DNA from: DATKZH01 sp964475955
Lineage (GTDB): Bacteria; Planctomycetota; Planctomycetia; Pirellulales; Thermoguttaceae
Reading direction: 5' to 3'
Assembly: GCA_964475955.1 (NCBI GenBank)
Contig: CAYYZY010000305.1
Location: 1-5,588 of the forward strand
Length of the DNA: 5,588 nucleotides
Of the stretch, positions 4,247-5,588 are shown one piece after another. A program made the position numbers and the translations under genes. Each line of letters opens with the position of its first letter. Position 1 is the stretch's first letter. Below the pieces are notes generated by a model. That model was not told the origin of the DNA and ran no database searches. It saw only the letters and a program-made list of their open reading frames with translations.

Positions 4247-5500
4247 TCAGAACGGGGCGAAGCCCTCGGAGTTCATGATCTCCTCGTTGATCTTCTCCTG
4301 GATCGGGTCGACCGGCGGCGGGAGGATGATCTTCGGGTCGTAGGGGTGCGACCGCTTGCGCAGCACCGTGGCCCCCACGATCTTGTCGGGCTCGGGCAGG
4401 AGTTCCGGGTCGATTTCCGGGTCGGGCTTGCGGCGCTGGAGCCGGGCGAGGACGTCGATTCCCTCCCTCACGCGGCCGAAGCACGTCTGATTGCCGTCCA
4501 GCGCCCTGATCGGCCGAAAGAGGATGCCGAACTGGGAGCCCGCGGAGTTGGGGTCGTTTTCTCGGGTGGCCATGGTCAGGCTGCCGCGGAAGTGGCGGCG
4601 GTAGTCGGGCCGGTTGCATTCGGAGCGGATCGAATAGCCGGGGCCACCCGAGCCGTTCCCCTCCGGACAGCCCGTCTGGGCCAACATCCGCTGCTCCACG
4701 TAGAAGAAGGGGAGCCCGTCGTAGAACCCCTTCTCGACCAGCGAGATGAAGTTGGCCACCGTGTTGGGGGCCTCGTTTTCGAACAGTTCCACCACCATGT
4801 CGCCCTTGGTCGTTTCCAGACGCACGCGCGGCAGATCGTTTTCCATCTTCTCTTTCTCGCGCAGGGCCTCCTCCTTCGGCCAGATCTCCTGGTAGTAGTC
4901 CAAGTCGGCGCGGCACTCGGCGACGATCTGCTTCAGCAGGTTCCGCTGCTTCATCGTGTCGCGCCCCGGAATGCGCCGCTCCTCGTCGTCGAGCCACTCG
5001 AAGTGCCTCTCGGCGGCGTCGAATCGATTGATGGCGAACGCGGCCACGCCCGAGAAGTAGAAGATCATGAAATTGGCCAGCCGGTTCTCGATCAGCTTCG
5101 ACGTGACCGCGAAGGCGTCTTCATACTCCTCGTTCATCAGCAGCCTGACGCTCATGTCGGAGAGGAAGTAGGCGAGGTCGCGGTTCTCGTCGGGCTGTTT
5201 GACGCAGGCAAGCACCGCGGCGTCGATCAGCCGCTCCTCCATGACCCGGCCCTTCTCGACCATCTCGTCGTACTTCCGCTCGAGCTTGGCGCGCTCATCG
5301 GCCGGCGCCGCGGCGTACGCCTTGCGCAGCTCGAACAGCTCGTTGACGAACGCGCCCCACTCCTGGTGGATCCGTTGGAAGTCGGCCCGCTGGCGGCTCA
5401 CCTCGGCCGGCTCGGCCGCCGGCGCCGCCTGCGCGCAGACGGCCCATGCCGCCAGGGCCCATGCGCCGATCAGTCCCAGGGTCTTTCGCCGGAAGCGCAT
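4247..5500 (-). CDS. Secreted TPR-like protein with C-terminal cyclophilin-type PPIase domain, active site altered
   Basis: The protein has 417 residues. The signal peptide spans 1-25 (cleavage after AQA, A25), so it is periplasmic or extracytoplasmic. Residues 34-95 are helical, probably coiled coil. Residues about 108-170 look like two TPR-type helical hairpins (YEDAFAVTSKLIENR, then FDAAERHFEWL), followed by a charged helix (190-222). Residues 225-355 are a cyclophilin fold: VRLETTKGDMVVELF, NTVANFISLVEKGFYDGLPF, RGSLTMA, NSAGSQFGILF and ALDGNQTCFGRV. Compared with human CypA, R55 is Y267, F60 is M272, F113 is G325, W121 is A333 and H126 is Q338; Q63 (Q275) and Q111 (Q323) are kept. Loss of R55 argues against ordinary proline isomerase activity, so it may be a binding or scaffold protein. 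The proline-rich tail (390-417) lies outside the domain. The start is supported by AAGGGGGGA. Confidence 0.88.
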   Translation of the reverse strand: MRFRRKTLGLIGAWALAAWAVCAQAAPAAEPAEVSRQRADFQRIHQEWGAFVNELFELRKAYAAAPADERAKLERKYDEMVEKGRVMEERLIDAAVLACVKQPDENRDLAYFLSDMSVRLLMNEEYEDAFAVTSKLIENRLANFMIFYFSGVAAFAINRFDAAERHFEWLDDEERRIPGRDTMKQRNLLKQIVAECRADLDYYQEIWPKEEALREKEKMENDLPRVRLETTKGDMVVELFENEAPNTVANFISLVEKGFYDGLPFFYVEQRMLAQTGCPEGNGSGGPGYSIRSECNRPDYRRHFRGSLTMATRENDPNSAGSQFGILFRPIRALDGNQTCFGRVREGIDVLARLQRRKPDPEIDPELLPEPDKIVGATVLRKRSHPYDPKIILPPPVDPIQEKINEEIMNSEGFAPF

Positions 5501-5506
5501 CGCAAA

Positions 5507-5515
5507 TCCCCCCTT
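5507..5515 (-). promoter_or_regulatory. Shine-Dalgarno of the cyclophilin gene
   Basis: AAGGGGGGA on the minus strand ends six bases before the ATG at 5500, where the signal peptide begins. Confidence 0.55.
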
Positions 5516-5523
5516 CGCTCGTC

Positions 5524-5540
5524 ACTCTCAGGTGTAGAGT
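5524..5540. repeat. Short inverted repeat in the cyclophilin leader
   Basis: ACTCT (5524-5528) and AGAGT (5536-5540) flank seven bases. It lies 24 bases before the start codon and could be an operator or a leader hairpin. It is short enough to be chance. Confidence 0.25.
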
Positions 5541-5554
5541 CTCTGACCGTGATG

Positions 5555-5575
5555 ATGCGCGCCTGGTGCGCGCAT
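5555..5575. repeat. Palindrome upstream of the cyclophilin gene
   Basis: ATGCGCGC (5555-5562) and GCGCGCAT (5568-5575) form a perfect 8-bp stem around CTGGT. It lies about 55 bases before the start codon, in the promoter region of the cyclophilin gene, or at the 3' end of a gene outside the window. No T-run follows on either strand. Confidence 0.5.
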
Positions 5576-5588
5576 GTCGTGGGGCACG

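Noticed and set aside
4009..4278. 89-residue plus-strand frame with repeated RRPDRD peptides
   Set aside because: The peptide repeats are only translations of the tandem palindrome units and the 14-mer array.
4185..4997. 270-residue minus-strand frame over the cyclophilin gene
   Set aside because: It is a frame-shifted, Arg/Gly/Pro-rich shadow of the cyclophilin reading frame.

Overview
The window is GC-rich DNA that looks like a member of the Planctomycetota, or a close relative, probably a metagenome or draft-genome fragment. The main evidence is gene content: a secreted DUF1080 (3-keto-disaccharide hydrolase-type) protein, a secreted neutral/alkaline-ceramidase-like protein, a TPR-cyclophilin with a signal peptide, and the start of a eukaryote-like GT3 glycogen synthase. 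Long repeat-rich spacers and the 'RKGAKAQ' type of dispersed repeat fit the same picture. The taxonomic call is inference from family distribution, not a database result.

Layout, left to right. Bases 102-302 encode only the N-terminus of a glycogen synthase on the plus strand; its homology stops abruptly about 12 bases before the stop codon of the next gene. Four complete genes follow, all on the minus strand: an NYN-domain (PIN-like nuclease) protein with a C-terminal OST-HTH/LOTUS domain (315-1073), a DUF1080 protein (1253-1960), a ceramidase-like protein (2551-3918) and a TPR-cyclophilin (4247-5500). In transcription order they run cyclophilin, ceramidase-like, DUF1080, NYN.

The genes are separated by 328, 590 and 179 bases, and each has its own Shine-Dalgarno sequence, so they look like separate transcription units, not one operon. 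Three products carry signal peptides and act outside the cytoplasm. The DUF1080 and ceramidase-like proteins could both contribute to breaking down external glycans or lipids, but nothing in the sequence ties them to one pathway. The NYN-LOTUS protein is cytoplasmic and probably acts on RNA.

The two large spacers (1961-2550 and 3919-4246) are built largely from repeats: three exact copies of a 16-mer, a 68-base inverted repeat, a roughly 100-base nested inverted-repeat element, three sister palindromes with a compensatory base-pair change, and a tandem 14-mer. Both the cyclophilin and the ceramidase-like protein lack textbook catalytic residues of their families. I do not see a clear defence system, CRISPR array, transposase, tRNA or rRNA. 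The most notable points are the severed glycogen synthase, the two active-site-altered secreted proteins and the palindrome families.
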